Shown piece after piece: positions 16,871 to 25,537 of a stretch of 64,000 bases of DNA. The DNA is from Paracoccus beibuensis (GTDB taxonomy: Bacteria; Pseudomonadota; Alphaproteobacteria; Rhodobacterales; Rhodobacteraceae). Each line of letters opens with the position of its first letter. Within the stretch, counting starts at the first letter, position 1. The notes beneath the pieces are model-generated. The model was not told the DNA's origin, did not search any database, and saw only the letters and a program-made list of their open reading frames with translations. The position numbers and the translations under genes were made by a program. The stretch is from assembly GCF_026162625.1 (NCBI RefSeq), contig NZ_JAOTBD010000003.1, positions 151,375 to 215,374 on the forward strand, in the 5' to 3' direction.

Positions 16871-17829
16871 AGGCTTTCGACTATGCCCGCGCTGCCAGCC
16901 TGTCGGATGCCGTGGGCGCACCTGCCTGCCTGATCGCCGGCGGGACCAACCTGCTGGACCTGATGAAGCTGGAGGTCGAGACGCCATCGGCGCTGATGGA
17001 CATCACGCGCATAGGCCTGAACGAGATCACGGCGGAGGGCGACGGCCTGCGCATCGGCGCACTGGTCACCAACGCGGCCTGTGCCGCCGATCCGCAGGTC
17101 CGCCAAGGCTGGCCGCTGCTGTCCAGGGCGATCCTGGCCGGGGCCAGCCCGCAGCTGCGCAACAAGGCGACAACGGCGGGGAACCTTTGCCAGCGGACGC
17201 GGTGCAGCTATTTCATGGACAACCGGTCGGCCTGCAACAAGCGCCGGCCGGGGTCGGGATGCGCCGCGCTTGGCGGAATCAACCGCAACCACGCGATCCT
17301 CGGCACCTCGGACGCGTGCATCGCGACCTATCCCGGCGACATGGCCGTGGCGCTAGCCGCCCTTGATGCGCAAGTCAAGATCGAAGGGCCGGGCGGCAGC
17401 CGCCGCATCCCGCTGCGCGAGTTTCACCGCCTGCCGGGCGACGACCCGTCGCGCGACAACGTCCTTCAGCCTGGAGAGGTCATCACCTCGGTCCTGCTGC
17501 CCGCGCCGGTCGAGGGGCGGCAGATCTACCGCAAGGTCCGCGACAGGGCGTCCTATGCCTTTGCGCTGGTGTCTGTGGCGGCGGTCCTGCGCATCGAGGA
17601 CGGCACCATCGTGCAGGCGCAGTTGGCCTTCGGCAGCATCGCGCACAAGCCCTGGACCGACCCGCGCGTCGACACGCTTCTGGTGGGCGAGCGGCCGTCG
17701 AAGGCGTTGTTCGACAAGGCCGCCGACCTGCTGCTGGAAGGCGCACAGGGCCAGGGCGGCAATGATTTCAAGATCCCGCTGGCGCGCCGTACCCTGGCTG
17801 CCGTGCTGGCCGAAGCGACTGCGGAGTGA
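16867..17829 (+). CDS. PaoB-like FAD-binding subunit with extra [4Fe-4S] cluster
   Basis: The 320-residue protein has the FAD-binding CO-dehydrogenase-medium-chain fold (LIAGGTNLLDLMK, about 22-34). PQLRNKATTAGNL follows, then an inserted cysteine-rich loop with Cys108, 113, 123 and 132 (LCQRTRCSYFMDN, CNKRRPGSGCAALGG). That loop is diagnostic for the PaoB/YagS subgroup that carries an added 4Fe-4S cluster. It therefore belongs to the PaoABC aldehyde oxidoreductase branch rather than ordinary xanthine dehydrogenase. The ATG at 16867 overlaps the paoA-like stop. Confidence 0.92.
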   Translation: MKAFDYARAASLSDAVGAPACLIAGGTNLLDLMKLEVETPSALMDITRIGLNEITAEGDGLRIGALVTNAACAADPQVRQGWPLLSRAILAGASPQLRNKATTAGNLCQRTRCSYFMDNRSACNKRRPGSGCAALGGINRNHAILGTSDACIATYPGDMAVALAALDAQVKIEGPGGSRRIPLREFHRLPGDDPSRDNVLQPGEVITSVLLPAPVEGRQIYRKVRDRASYAFALVSVAAVLRIEDGTIVQAQLAFGSIAHKPWTDPRVDTLLVGERPSKALFDKAADLLLEGAQGQGGNDFKIPLARRTLAAVLAEATAE

Positions 17830-17831
17830 CC

Positions 17832-20042
17832 ATGAAGGACAGCTATGACAACCCCGACGAACGCAACCTGCTGGACCACACCCGGCAGGGAGTGATCGGC
17901 CAGCCGCTGGATCGCCCCGACGGCCCGCTGAAGGTTTCGGGTCAGGCGCCTTATGCCGCCGAATACGACCGGCCCGATTGCGCCGAAGGCGTCCTGGTCG
18001 GCGCGACGATCTCCAAGGGTCGCGTGCGGGCGATCAACCGCGATGCCGTTCTGGGCATGCCGGGCGTGCTGGCCGTGTTCTCGGCCCCCGAGATGCTGCG
18101 CCGCGCGGCGCAAGGCGGCGCCGGAGAGGCGCCGATGCAGGACGTCCGGCAGGTCGAATTCCCGCTGCAGCCCGTGGCGCTGGTCGTGGCCGAAACGTTC
18201 GAGCAGGCGACCCATGCCGCCAAGGCGCTGAAGATCGACTATGACGACCAGACCGGCAAGGCCGTGCTGATGCCGTCGCCCGACAAGGCCGAACCCGCCA
18301 AGGACCCAGTGGAGTCGGGCGATCTTGACGCCGCGCTGAAGGACGCGGCGCATGTGGTCGACGTCACCTATACCACGCCCGGCCATGCCAGCGCCGCGAT
18401 GGAGCCGCATGCCGCCATCGCCGAATGGGACGGCGACCGCCTGACGCTGCACGGCAGCCTGCAGATGGTGAAATACAACGTCAAGGAGCTGGCCGACAGC
18501 GTCGACATCCCGCCAGAAAACGTGCGGATCGTGTCGGCCTATGTTGGCGGCGGCTTCGGGTCCAAGCTGGGCATCTCTCACGAAGCGGTGGCGGCGGCGG
18601 TGGCGTCGCGGCAGTTGGGCCGCCCCGTCCGGGTCGTGATGACGCGCCAGCAGGTGTTCCAGGCCGTGATGCGCCGGTCTGAAACCGTCCAGCACATCCG
18701 CCTGGGGGCCGATGCCGATGGCCGTCTGTCCGCGCTGGGGCACGAGGCTTTCGTGTCGAACCTGCCCGAAGAGTCCTTCTCGGAGCCTGTGCTGCAGGCG
18801 ACCGAGTTCCTGTACGGCGGAGAGAACCGGCGGCTGGCGCTGAACATCTCTCGGATCAACCGGCTGACAGCGGGATCGGTCCGCGCGCCCGGCGAGGCCG
18901 TGGGAATGCCCGCGCTGGAGGCCGCCATGGACGAGTTGGCGGTCGCGCTGCACCTCGACCCGGTGGAACTGCGCAAGCGCAACGTGCCCGACGAAGTGCC
19001 GGGGCAGGGCAAGCCCTATTCCTCGCGCAAGCTGGTCGAGGCGCTGGACGCAGGCGCGCGCGCGTTTGGCTGGGACCGCCGCATGCCGCTGCCCTGTCAG
19101 CGGCGCGAGGGCGAATGGTGGATCGGCATGGGCATGGCCTCGGCCGCGCGGGTGAACATCCTGGCCAAGGCCGAGGCGCGGGTGACGCTGCGCGCCGACG
19201 GCACCGTGCTGGTCGAGACCGATCAGACCGACATCGGCACCGGCAGCTATGCCATCCTGGGCCAGATCGCGGCCGAGATGCTGGGCCAGCCCATCGACCG
19301 CACGACCGTGCACCTGGGCGACAGCCTGTTCCCGCAGGGCGCGGGATCGGGCGGCAGCTGGGCCGCAAGCTCGACCGGATCGGCCGTCTTTCGCGCCTGC
19401 GAGGAAATCCGGGCGGAATTGGCGCGCGGCCTGAACTGCGCGCCCGACGACTTGCAGCTGCGCGACGGCATGGTCTGGGTCGAGGGGGGCGAGCCGCGCC
19501 CCGTGACCGACCTGATGGACGGCGACATCGCGCGCGTCGGCCGGATCGAGCCGGGCGAGCTGATGGAGAAGGTCAAGCAGGCCACCTATGGCGCGTTTTT
19601 CTGCGAGGTTGCCGTCAACGCCTTCACCGGCGAGACGCGCGTCCGCCGCATGACCGGCGCCTTCGGCTTCGGGCGCGTGCTGAACGCCAAGACCGCGCGG
19701 TCGCAATGCCTGGGCGGCATGGTCTGGGGCATCGGCATGGCCCTGACCGAGGAGTTGCAGTTCGATGACCGCGACGGCCACCTGACCAACCACGACTTGG
19801 CCGAATACCACGTCCCCGTCCACCGCGACATCCCCGAGATGGAGGTCCTGCTGATCGAGGAACGCGATGCCGCGGCCTCGCCCCTGCAGGCCAAGGGCGT
19901 GGGAGAGCTGGGGATCTGCGGCGCGGCCGGGGCGGTCGCCAACGCGATCTACAACGCCTGCGGCGTGCGGCTGCGGGACTTCCCGATGACCCCCGACAAG
20001 TTGCTGGCGGAACTGCCCGATCCGTTCGCCGGCCCGACCTGA
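17832..20042 (+). CDS. PaoC-like molybdenum-cofactor catalytic subunit
   Basis: The 736-residue protein is the large subunit of a xanthine-oxidase-family hydroxylase. It has RPDGPLKVSGQAPYAAEYD at the N-terminus, AYVGGGFGSKLG and GSVRAPGEAVGMPALE at the molybdopterin-cytosine-dinucleotide site, and GVGELGICGAAGAVANA with the catalytic Glu at about residue 692. Family members hydroxylate aldehydes or N-heterocycles. The ATG at 17832 has GGAG 5 nt upstream; a GTG at 17826 overlapping the previous stop is the alternative. The same operon holds paoA/B-like genes, but no XdhC/PaoD-type maturation protein is seen nearby. Confidence 0.93.
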   Translation: MKDSYDNPDERNLLDHTRQGVIGQPLDRPDGPLKVSGQAPYAAEYDRPDCAEGVLVGATISKGRVRAINRDAVLGMPGVLAVFSAPEMLRRAAQGGAGEAPMQDVRQVEFPLQPVALVVAETFEQATHAAKALKIDYDDQTGKAVLMPSPDKAEPAKDPVESGDLDAALKDAAHVVDVTYTTPGHASAAMEPHAAIAEWDGDRLTLHGSLQMVKYNVKELADSVDIPPENVRIVSAYVGGGFGSKLGISHEAVAAAVASRQLGRPVRVVMTRQQVFQAVMRRSETVQHIRLGADADGRLSALGHEAFVSNLPEESFSEPVLQATEFLYGGENRRLALNISRINRLTAGSVRAPGEAVGMPALEAAMDELAVALHLDPVELRKRNVPDEVPGQGKPYSSRKLVEALDAGARAFGWDRRMPLPCQRREGEWWIGMGMASAARVNILAKAEARVTLRADGTVLVETDQTDIGTGSYAILGQIAAEMLGQPIDRTTVHLGDSLFPQGAGSGGSWAASSTGSAVFRACEEIRAELARGLNCAPDDLQLRDGMVWVEGGEPRPVTDLMDGDIARVGRIEPGELMEKVKQATYGAFFCEVAVNAFTGETRVRRMTGAFGFGRVLNAKTARSQCLGGMVWGIGMALTEELQFDDRDGHLTNHDLAEYHVPVHRDIPEMEVLLIEERDAAASPLQAKGVGELGICGAAGAVANAIYNACGVRLRDFPMTPDKLLAELPDPFAGPT

Positions 20043-20078
20043 ACCGGCGCCCCAGCGCCCAAGACCGAAGGTGATCCC

Positions 20079-22361
20079 ATGGCCAAGGACTTGTCCGAGG
20101 AAAACGGAACCGACATGCCCGTCGCGGGCTATGACGGACCGGTGGGGGGCTGGGGTTCGGCGAAAGGCATGGCGAAGGTCGCCAGGACCGCGCGCAGCAG
20201 CCCGGGTGCCCTGGAAACGCTGAAGCGGCAGAACAAGCCCGCAGGCTACATGTGCAGTTCCTGCGCATGGGCCAAGCCGCCCAATCCCCATGTCGCCGAG
20301 TTCTGCGAAAACGGCGCCAAGGCGACGCTGTGGGACCTGACCACGGCCCGCTGCGGGCCGGAGTTCTTCCGCGACCACACGGTGTCCGAACTGGCCGACT
20401 GGGACGCGCATGACCTGGAACGTCAGGGCCGCCTGACCCACCCGCTGCGCTATGACGCCGCCAGCGACCGTTATGTCGAGACCAGCTGGGACGAGGCCTT
20501 CGCGGCCATCGGGGCCGAGTTGCGGCGGCTGGACCCGAAGAAGGTGACCTTCTACGTGTCCGGCAAGGCCGGGCTGGAGGCGTCGTACCTCTATGGCCTC
20601 TATGCCCGCGCCTACGGGCATTCCAACCTGCCCGACAGTTCGAACATGTGCCACGAGACGACCTCGGTCGGGCTGAAGAAGGTGATCGGGACCTCGGTCG
20701 GAACCTGCGTGCTGGAGGATTTCGAACATTGCGACATGATCATCCATGTCGGCCAGAACCCCGGCAGCAACAGCCCGCGCATCCTGCACCCGTTGCAGAA
20801 GGCGGTCGAACGTGGCTGCCATATCGTCGCCATCAATCCCCTGCGGGAAAAAGGCCTGCTTGAGTTCGCGAACCCGCAGAATCCCTGGCAGATGAGCCTT
20901 GGCGCGCCGACCGAGATCGCCGACCGTTATCTGCAGGTCCGCACCGGTGGCGACATCGCCGTCCTGACCGGCATCGCCAAGCACGTGCTGGCGCTGGAGG
21001 ACAACCAGGGTGGCGTTCTGGACCACGCCTTCCTGGCAGAGCATTGCAGCGGGCTGGACGACTGGATGGACTGGGTCCGCGCGGCCCCGTGGGATCGACT
21101 GGAGGCTGTCAGCGGCATCACCCGTGCCGAGATGGAGGGCGTCGGCACGCTCTATGCCCGCTCCAAGGCGGTCATGGGCATCTATGGCATGGGCGTGACG
21201 CAGCATGTCCACGGGTCCGATGCCATCGCGGCGCTGGTGAACCTGCTGCTGCTGCGCGGCAATATCGGCCGCCCGGGTGCCGGCTGTTCCCCTGTGCGCG
21301 GCCATTCCAACGTGCAGGGCCAGCGCACCGTGGGCATCACCGAAAAACCCAAGCTGGTCCCGAACGACAAGCTGCGCGAGCTGTTCGGGATCGAACCGCC
21401 GCAGGACCCCGGCTGGAACACCGTCGAGTTTGTCGAGGCGCTGCTGGCGGGCGAGGCGCAGGGTTATGTCGGGTTGGGTGGCAACCTGGCCCGCGCCGTG
21501 CCCGACCAGGACCGCGTGACCGAGGTCTGGGGCAACATGCCGCTGACCGTTCATGTCGCCACGCGGCTGAACCGCACGCACCTGATGCCGGGGAAATCGT
21601 CCTGGCTGCTGCCCTGTCTGGTCCGCGCCGAGGAGGATCTGCAGAATGGCACCAGCCAGCAGGTCACCATCGAGGACAGCTTCAGCCACATCTATGGCTC
21701 GATCGGCAAGCGCGAACCGGCCAGCCCGCACCTGAAGTCCGAAGTGGATATCGTGTGTCGTCTTGCCGCGGCGACGCTGGACCCGAACCCGCGGCTGGCG
21801 TGGTCGGACTGGGTGGGCGACTACGCGGAGATCCGGTCGCTGATCGAGGCGACCTATCCCGACAAGTTCCACGACTTCGAGGCGCGCATGAACCAGCCCG
21901 GCGGCTTCTATCGCGGCAACCCCGCGCGGGAACGCGTCTGGAAGACCGAAACCGGGAAGGCGCAGTTCACTGTTCCCGCCGATCTGGACGCGACGGGGCT
22001 GGCGGAGGGCGACGGCCTCTATCGCCTGATGACGCTGCGGTCGAATGACCAGTTCAACACCACGATCTATGGCATGTCCGACCGGCTGCGCGGCATCGAC
22101 GGCGACCGTATGCTGATCATGATGTCGCCCGCCGATATCGAGGCCGAGGGGCTGCATCCCGACCAGCGGATCGCCCTGACCGGTGCCGCCGACGACGACA
22201 TCCCACGCCGCGTGGACGGGCTGCGGATCGTGCCCTATCAGCTGCCGCGCGGCTGCATCGCGGGCTATTTCCCGGAACTGAACCCGCTGTCGCCCCTGTC
22301 GCGCCACGACCTTTTGTCAAAGACGCCGGCCGCGAAGGGTATTCCGGTGCGGCTGGCCTAG
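20079..22361 (+). CDS. FdhF/YdeP-family molybdopterin oxidoreductase
   Basis: The 760-residue protein has the bis-MGD oxidoreductase fold of the formate-dehydrogenase-alpha-like YdeP group. It has YMCSSCAWAKPPNPHVAEFC, an Fe-S-type cysteine set (about 57-76), and ENGAKATLWDLT. Further motifs are SNMCHETTSVGLK near the Mo site, VGQNPGSNSPRILHPL, and LLLLRGNIGRPGAGCSPVRGHSNVQG. A C-terminal molybdopterin dinucleotide domain includes LRSNDQFNTTIYG. No selenocysteine codon interrupts the frame. The reaction of this family is poorly defined. The start has GAAGGTGATCCC upstream and lies 36 bp after the PaoC-like gene, so two different molybdoenzymes share an operon. Confidence 0.88.
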   Translation: MAKDLSEENGTDMPVAGYDGPVGGWGSAKGMAKVARTARSSPGALETLKRQNKPAGYMCSSCAWAKPPNPHVAEFCENGAKATLWDLTTARCGPEFFRDHTVSELADWDAHDLERQGRLTHPLRYDAASDRYVETSWDEAFAAIGAELRRLDPKKVTFYVSGKAGLEASYLYGLYARAYGHSNLPDSSNMCHETTSVGLKKVIGTSVGTCVLEDFEHCDMIIHVGQNPGSNSPRILHPLQKAVERGCHIVAINPLREKGLLEFANPQNPWQMSLGAPTEIADRYLQVRTGGDIAVLTGIAKHVLALEDNQGGVLDHAFLAEHCSGLDDWMDWVRAAPWDRLEAVSGITRAEMEGVGTLYARSKAVMGIYGMGVTQHVHGSDAIAALVNLLLLRGNIGRPGAGCSPVRGHSNVQGQRTVGITEKPKLVPNDKLRELFGIEPPQDPGWNTVEFVEALLAGEAQGYVGLGGNLARAVPDQDRVTEVWGNMPLTVHVATRLNRTHLMPGKSSWLLPCLVRAEEDLQNGTSQQVTIEDSFSHIYGSIGKREPASPHLKSEVDIVCRLAAATLDPNPRLAWSDWVGDYAEIRSLIEATYPDKFHDFEARMNQPGGFYRGNPARERVWKTETGKAQFTVPADLDATGLAEGDGLYRLMTLRSNDQFNTTIYGMSDRLRGIDGDRMLIMMSPADIEAEGLHPDQRIALTGAADDDIPRRVDGLRIVPYQLPRGCIAGYFPELNPLSPLSRHDLLSKTPAAKGIPVRLA

Positions 22362-22837
22362 TCCGGCATCACGTCGGACCGGGTCAGCAGCGGACCGGCG
22401 GCGATCTTGTGGCAGAGCGCCGCGAACTGCCGCCGCTCATCATCAGTCAACACGCCGAAGACCTCGGCTTGGCGGGCGCGGGCGGTCGTCAGGATCTGCG
22501 CCAGAAGCGTCGCCCCTTCGGGGGTTGGATAGAGGCGCCTGGCCCGGCCGTCCTGCGGGTCCTCCTCGGTCCGGATCAGGGCGCGCGCCTGCAGCAGCGA
22601 CACGGCGCGGCTGATCGTGTTCTGCGGGCGGGGCAGCAGCCGCTGCACATCGCGCGCCAGAAGTCCGGGGAAGCGGTCGACCACGTAAAGCGCCGACCAG
22701 CACTGGACGGGCATGCGATAGCGTTTCTCGATATGGCGGTTTGTCACCTGGTTGTTGGCCAGCACGATATAGCTGACCGATAACAGTTCCTGCAGGTCCG
22801 ACTGCAGCAGGTCGGCAAGCATCTCGTCCCGGATCAT
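22358..22837 (-). CDS. MarR-family transcriptional regulator
   Basis: The 159-residue protein has the MarR winged-helix order: a helical dimerisation segment, then LLARDVQRLLPRPQNTISRAVSLLQARALI (recognition helix) and EEDPQDGRARRLYPTPEGATLL (wing, D-R-R motif). The ATG at 22837 is chosen for its strong GGAGGGG ribosome site; an upstream ATG at 22894 lacks one. It is divergent from the transporter-M20 amidohydrolase pair and convergent with the molybdoenzyme gene, overlapping its stop by 4 bp. It probably controls the divergent pair. Confidence 0.9.
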   Translation of the reverse strand: MIRDEMLADLLQSDLQELLSVSYIVLANNQVTNRHIEKRYRMPVQCWSALYVVDRFPGLLARDVQRLLPRPQNTISRAVSLLQARALIRTEEDPQDGRARRLYPTPEGATLLAQILTTARARQAEVFGVLTDDERRQFAALCHKIAAGPLLTRSDVMPD

Positions 22838-23006
22838 CGTCCCCTCCGCTTGGCGCCATTCTGGCGGTTCGGGCGGGAAGCCACAATTCCGCATTGCGAA
22901 CTATATCCAGATGGATCAAAGTTACCGGATCGGGCGGCGCGGCTTGGCGATCCCGCATCCTGCCGCCGCGCACCGCGAAATTATCTAACCGGAAAGGCTT
23001 GGACCC
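22838..23006. promoter_or_regulatory. Divergent promoter region between marR and the transporter gene
   Basis: This 169-bp region lies between divergent starts. An imperfect dyad TTCCGCATTGCGAA (22887-22900) overlaps an AT-rich stretch and is a candidate MarR site. CCGGAAAGG 11-19 nt before the ATG at 23007 may serve as ribosome site. Both calls are visual. Confidence 0.4.
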
Positions 23007-24194
23007 ATGCCGCAACTGCTGGCTTTCTCGCTTCTTGCGCTGATCCTGTGGATCGGCGACCTCGTCTCGACCCGGACCCGGTCCTGGCTGCCCTCGGTCT
23101 TCGTCTGCGCGGTCCTGTTCCTGGCAGGGTACTGGACCTTCTTCCCCGAGGACATCGTTCAGACGGCCGGGTTCGAGACGCCGATCGTCTTCCTGGCGAT
23201 GTACCTTCTGATCACCAACATGGGCACGCTGCTGTCGGTGAAGGAACTGGGGCTGCAGTGGCGCACGGTGGTCATCGCGCTGGCGGGCATCGGCGGCATC
23301 ATCGCGCTTCTGTTCACGGTAGGCCTGCTGGTGCTGGACTGGCAGACGGTCGTGGTGGGCACGCCGCCGCTGGTTGGGGGTGTCGTCGCCTCGCTGATCA
23401 TGTCGCAGGCGGCGGCCGATGCGGGGCTGCAGGCGCTGTCGGTGCTGGCGATCCTGATCTATGTCATGCAGGGCTTCGCAGGCTATCCGCTGACGGCGAT
23501 CATGCTCAAGCGCGAGGGGCGGCGCGTCCTGTCCCTGCAGCGCGAGGGGCGCTGGACCTCTGGCGGCCCGCAGGCCGAGACGGTCGAGACGCCGCAGCCG
23601 CCGCGCCTGTTCAGGGCCATGCCCGCGGCCTATGACACCGTCTATTTCAAGCTGCTGCGGCTGGGTGCCGTGGCCCTTGCCGCCTGGGGCGTGTCGGAAC
23701 TGGTGAAGCCCGTCTTTGCGATCAGTCCCTTCGTTCTGTGTCTCGTCTTCGGCGTGATTGCGACCTCGGCAGGCTTCCTGGAACGCGAGCCGCTGCGCAA
23801 GTCCAACGCCTTCGGCTTCACGATCCTGATCCTGATGGTCTTCATCTTCGACGGCCTGAAGCGCGCCACGCCCGAGATGCTGATGGACCTTGCCGTGCCG
23901 CTGGTGGCGATCATCGCGATCGGCCTTGTCGGCATGTATCTCGCATCGCTCATCACCGGCCGCCTGTTGGGCGTGACGCCGGCGATGGCCTTTGCCTGCT
24001 CGCTGACGGCGCTTTACGGCTTTCCGGCCGACTATATCATCACCAAGGATGTCATCGACACGTTGACGGACGACGCGACCGAACGGGAGGTTTTGACCGC
24101 GCACCTGCTGCCACCGATGCTGGTGGCCGGGTTCGTGACCGTGACCATGGTCTCGGTCGTTCTGGCAGGCATCTTCGTGGGGTTGATCGCATGA
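23007..24194 (+). CDS. Multi-pass membrane protein, probable transporter (GltS-like topology)
   Basis: The 395-residue protein has about 10-11 hydrophobic helices, split by a hydrophilic loop at about 168-205 (RREGRRVL...AETVETPQPPRLFRAMP). Glycine-rich SLIMSQAAADAGLQAL and LTALYGFPADYIITKDVID segments resemble the repeated hairpins of sodium/glutamate-type symporters. I do not recognise a specific family with certainty. It is translationally coupled (ATGA overlap) to the M20 amidohydrolase. That points to import of an amide or ureide that the hydrolase then cleaves. Confidence 0.7.
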   Translation: MPQLLAFSLLALILWIGDLVSTRTRSWLPSVFVCAVLFLAGYWTFFPEDIVQTAGFETPIVFLAMYLLITNMGTLLSVKELGLQWRTVVIALAGIGGIIALLFTVGLLVLDWQTVVVGTPPLVGGVVASLIMSQAAADAGLQALSVLAILIYVMQGFAGYPLTAIMLKREGRRVLSLQREGRWTSGGPQAETVETPQPPRLFRAMPAAYDTVYFKLLRLGAVALAAWGVSELVKPVFAISPFVLCLVFGVIATSAGFLEREPLRKSNAFGFTILILMVFIFDGLKRATPEMLMDLAVPLVAIIAIGLVGMYLASLITGRLLGVTPAMAFACSLTALYGFPADYIITKDVIDTLTDDATEREVLTAHLLPPMLVAGFVTVTMVSVVLAGIFVGLIA

Positions 24195-25441
24195 CCGGGT
24201 TTGCCGATGTTCCACGCGTCGAGGCGCTGATCGAGGGGATCGACCGCTTCACGGCCACGCCGGGGCAGGGGACGACGCGGCTGACCTATAGCGCGGAATA
24301 TGCCGGTGCCCGCGATTTCGTCATCGAGCAGATGCTGCAGGCGGGCCTTTCCGTGCGCCAGGACGCGATCGGCAACGTCTTCGGCCGGATCGAGGGCACG
24401 CAGCCCGACCTGGCGCCGATCCTTGTCGGGTCGCATCTGGATTCGGTGCCGAACGGCGGGCGCTTCGACGGTCCGGCCGGTGTTGTCGCGGGGTTGGAAA
24501 CCGCGTTCCTGTTCCGCGATCGCGGCCTTGTGCCGGTCCGCCCGATCGAGGTGGTGGCCCTGATCGAGGAGGAAGGCGCCCGTTTCGGCGGTGGCCTCAT
24601 GGGTTCGCGGTTGCTGACGGGGCAGCTGGACGCGTCCAGCCTGCCGGATCTGCGCGACGACGACGGCATATCCGCGGCAGAGGCGATGGCCGCGTTCGGG
24701 CTGGACCCGAAGCAGGCGGGCCGGGCGGCCCTGGCGCCGGGGGCGATCCATGCGTTTCTTGAACTGCATATCGAGCAGGGACCCACGCTGGAGGCCGAGG
24801 GCCGGGACGTTGCCATCGTCGACCGGATCGTCGGGCTGGCGCAGCTGAAGGTGACCGTCAGGGGTCGCGCGGGCCATGCCGGCACGACGCCCATGGATGC
24901 CCGCCGGGACGCGCTGACGGGCGCAGTGGTGATCCTGTCGCAACTGCCCGATCTTGCGCGGCAGGTCGGCCGGGGTGCCGTTCTGACGGTCGGCAAGCTG
25001 GAGGTGCTGCCCGGGGGCGCGAACGTGATCCCCGACCTCGTCACCTTCACCGTCGATCTGCGCGCGCCCGATGAGGCCGACGTGGTCCGCCTGATCGAGA
25101 TGACCCGCGCGGCGGTCGACCGCGCGGCGGGCAATGGGCTGACCTGCGACGTGGAACAGCAGCTCTTCGCGCCGCCCACGCCGATGTCAGGCAAGATCCA
25201 CGCGGCGCTTGTGGGCCAGGCCGAGGCGCTGGGGCTGTCGCACCGGACCATGGTCAGCGGTGCCGGGCATGACTCCATGATCATGGCGCGCGTCGCCCCG
25301 ACCGGCCTTGTCTTCGTTCCCAGCCGGGGCGGGATATCTCATGCGCCGGAAGAATGGACGGACTATGCCCAGCTGGCGCGTGGCATCGACGTAATCTTCG
25401 CCACCATCTGCCAGATGTCCAGGGAAGGGCAGGCAGGCTGA
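24191..25441 (+). CDS. M20-family Zn amidohydrolase (hydantoinase/carbamoylase or allantoate amidohydrolase type)
   Basis: The 416-residue protein has the two-metal M20 ligands in order: GSHLDSVPNGGRFDGPAGV (His82, Asp93), IEEEGARFGG (Glu127/128), LELHIEQGP (His193) and GGISHAPEEW near residue 390. The GHAGTTPMDARRDA lid-domain motif is also present. This subgroup cleaves N-carbamoyl amino acids, ureidoglycolate or allantoate, releasing ammonia. The substrate is not decidable from sequence. The neighbouring transporter and regulator support a dedicated uptake and hydrolysis unit. The ATG at 24191 overlaps the transporter stop by 4 bp; the longer open frame upstream is a shadow of that gene. 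Confidence 0.9.
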   Translation: MTGFADVPRVEALIEGIDRFTATPGQGTTRLTYSAEYAGARDFVIEQMLQAGLSVRQDAIGNVFGRIEGTQPDLAPILVGSHLDSVPNGGRFDGPAGVVAGLETAFLFRDRGLVPVRPIEVVALIEEEGARFGGGLMGSRLLTGQLDASSLPDLRDDDGISAAEAMAAFGLDPKQAGRAALAPGAIHAFLELHIEQGPTLEAEGRDVAIVDRIVGLAQLKVTVRGRAGHAGTTPMDARRDALTGAVVILSQLPDLARQVGRGAVLTVGKLEVLPGGANVIPDLVTFTVDLRAPDEADVVRLIEMTRAAVDRAAGNGLTCDVEQQLFAPPTPMSGKIHAALVGQAEALGLSHRTMVSGAGHDSMIMARVAPTGLVFVPSRGGISHAPEEWTDYAQLARGIDVIFATICQMSREGQAG

Positions 25442-25470
25442 TCGTTCGGCCGACTGCGGCACCGACCCAC

Positions 25471-25510
25471 GCCAAAAAGAATGCCCGCCGAGCCAGGTGG
25501 CTCGACGGGC
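25471..25510 (-). terminator. Rho-independent terminator of the Bax-inhibitor-1 gene
   Basis: Inverted arms GCCCGCCGAGCC (25483-25494) and GGCTCGACGGGC (25499-25510) pair with one mismatch around AGGT. On the minus strand the stem is followed by TCTTTTTGG, the expected T-tract, 27 nt after the gene's stop. Confidence 0.8.
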
Positions 25511-25537
25511 TGATGCGTAACCGGAAGGACGGTCGTA

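Noticed and set aside
17553..22307. A 1584-codon open frame on the minus strand antisense to the PaoBC/YdeP genes
   Set aside because: It is the mirror of high-GC codon use in well-supported plus-strand genes, with repetitive His/Gln/Arg composition and no domains.
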